Assembly (NCBI GenBank): GCA_026418455.1
Contig: JAOABH010000004.1
Coordinates: 661,781 to 725,780, forward strand
Reading direction: 5' to 3'
DNA: 64,000 nt
Source: Hydrogenothermaceae bacterium
GTDB taxonomy: Bacteria > Aquificota > Aquificia > Aquificales > Hydrogenothermaceae
The position numbers and the translations under genes were made by a program. The notes beneath the pieces were generated by a model. The model saw only the letters and a program-made list of their open reading frames with translations, did not search any database and had not been told where the DNA came from. Below, piece after piece: positions 63,300 through 64,000 of this stretch (position 1 is the stretch's first letter; each line of letters opens with the position of its first letter).

Positions 63300-63698
63300 T
63301 TAAGCTTTTTTTTCAAATAAAACACCAAGTAGCTTGTTTATATTCTTTATTATATTCACTATATAATCCGGAGGTATCTGTCTAATAACTTGATTAGTGT
63401 TGATATCCACTATTTTAACTACCGGCTGGTTTATCTCATTGTCTAACTCTATCTTCAACTGACTATTAAGATATGATAGTTTTGATTTCAGTTCATCCAC
63501 TAATTTTTTAAGTTCCTGAGGGTCTTTTAAGATATTTTTATCCATAACATCTGATTTTTGATTTTGGATATCTGCTCCTTGATTAATTTGCTGCGATATC
63601 TGTTTTAAATTTTGCTGGATATCTTGAGGTTGATTTTGAGATGTAGCGATTTTTATAACTTCATCTATATAAGTAGAATTTAAACTATCTATCTTCAT
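63300..63698 (-). CDS. flaG: FlaG family protein
   Basis: 132 aa. The C-terminal part (about 55-130) is the FlaG domain: LKKLVDELKSKLSYLNSQLKIELDNEINQPVVKIVDINTNQVIRQIPPDYIVNIIKNI, containing the V-K-(I/V)-x-D...VIRQIPP core. The N-terminal half is Gln/Asn-rich. FlaG affects filament length in other bacteria. It lies between the flagellin gene and fliD. Confidence 0.9.
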   Translation of the reverse strand: MKIDSLNSTYIDEVIKIATSQNQPQDIQQNLKQISQQINQGADIQNQKSDVMDKNILKDPQELKKLVDELKSKLSYLNSQLKIELDNEINQPVVKIVDINTNQVIRQIPPDYIVNIIKNINKLLGVLFEKKA

Positions 63699-63732
63699 GG
63701 CTCATACCCCTTGAACTCTAAATAACAGGAAC

Positions 63733-63753
63733 AGGGAGGCTTTAAACCTCCCT
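63733..63753. terminator. Hairpin after the flagellin gene
   Basis: 7-bp stem AGGGAGG/CCTCCCT with a 7-nt loop, G+C-rich against an AT-rich background, 33 bases after the flagellin stop on the minus strand. The following minus-strand bases are only moderately T-rich. Partial read-through could feed flaG and fliD. Confidence 0.6.
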
Positions 63754-63786
63754 TTAAATATAAACCAAATTAATCGGAATGTCAAA

Positions 63787-64000
63787 TTATCTGAGTAGTT
63801 GTAAAACTAATTGATTCTTAGCATTAGCTTGAGCAAGCATAGCAGTACCAGACTGCATTAATATCTGTAGTTTTAAGAAGTTTGCCATTTCGTTTGCCAT
63901 ATCTACGTTTCTTATCCTGCTTTCAGCTTCCTGTGTATTTACTCTGCTGGTTTCATTGTTTGATATAATCTTCTCAAGCTCTATCTGATATGATCCAAAC
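63787..64000 (-). CDS. Flagellin, C-terminal end only (cut by window edge)
   Basis: 71 codons ending ...ANAKNQLVLQLLR-stop. RIRNVDMANEMANFLKLQILMQSGTAMLAQANA is the conserved D0/D1 C-terminal helix of flagellin. The rest of the gene and its promoter lie outside. Confidence 0.95.
   Translation of the reverse strand, partial: FGSYQIELEKIISNNETSRVNTQEAESRIRNVDMANEMANFLKLQILMQSGTAMLAQANAKNQLVLQLLR

Overview
The window is AT-rich (roughly one third G+C by eye), densely packed bacterial DNA with overlapping genes and intergenic gaps mostly under 100 bp. The gene content fits a thermophilic, sulfur-metabolising, flagellated Gram-negative. Pointers are a TtuA/TtuB pair for tRNA thiolation (a modification that stabilises tRNA in thermophiles), a sulfide:quinone oxidoreductase, lipoprotein and outer-membrane proteins, and a full set of flagellar P and L ring genes. 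I infer an Aquificota member of the Hydrogenothermaceae, probably Sulfurihydrogenibium-like. That is inference from content and composition, not from a database match.

Region 1 (1-30 kb) is mostly housekeeping, metal and sulfur genes. From the left edge: a 5'-truncated Cu(I) ATPase; a U32-family protein; a GGDEF/EAL receptor; a secreted Ig-like repeat protein; metG, nadE and a CPA2 antiporter; a small outer-membrane barrel; and cysK-mobA. A long minus-strand run follows: lgt-folC-truB, def, then ttuB-ttuA-[VapBC-like cassette]-rpe-DUF29. Upstream lies a metal-uptake operon (small His/Cys protein, His-rich porin, ZnuA-like, ZnuB-like) with no ATPase gene. Next come ubiA-fabZ, htrA-nadD, and sqr with a 47-aa gene behind it.

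Region 2 (29.6-64 kb) is a flagellar island. ygfZ-motA-motB-(FliJ-like)-(MotE-like) read rightward. Against them runs an uninterrupted 30-gene minus-strand series, fliG to flhB (57432 down to 32835), with no gap above 21 nt. It encodes the switch, rod, rings, export gate, ATPase, FlhF/FlhG, sigma-28, FliK, hook, and an unexplained secreted TPR protein. flgN, flgK, flgL and two small unknown genes read rightward from 57492, with sigma-28 promoters at flgK and flgL. On the minus strand fliD, fliS, a FliT-like gene, flaG and the end of a flagellin gene close the window. No chemotaxis genes are present.

Main points for follow-up: (a) a 16-bp inverted repeat, GTTAG-N6-CTAAC, lies exactly 15 nt upstream of the -10 of both cysK and sqr, suggesting a shared sulfide/cysteine operator; (b) a VapBC-like cassette is flanked by perfect 23-bp direct repeats that duplicate the start of rpe; (c) the TtuB-like sulfur carrier ends Gly-Gly-Ile-Phe, so it would need trimming before activation; (d) a secreted TPR protein sits inside the flagellar operon. 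No CRISPR array, insertion sequence, rRNA or tRNA gene was seen. No stretch over 300 bases lacks a gene.
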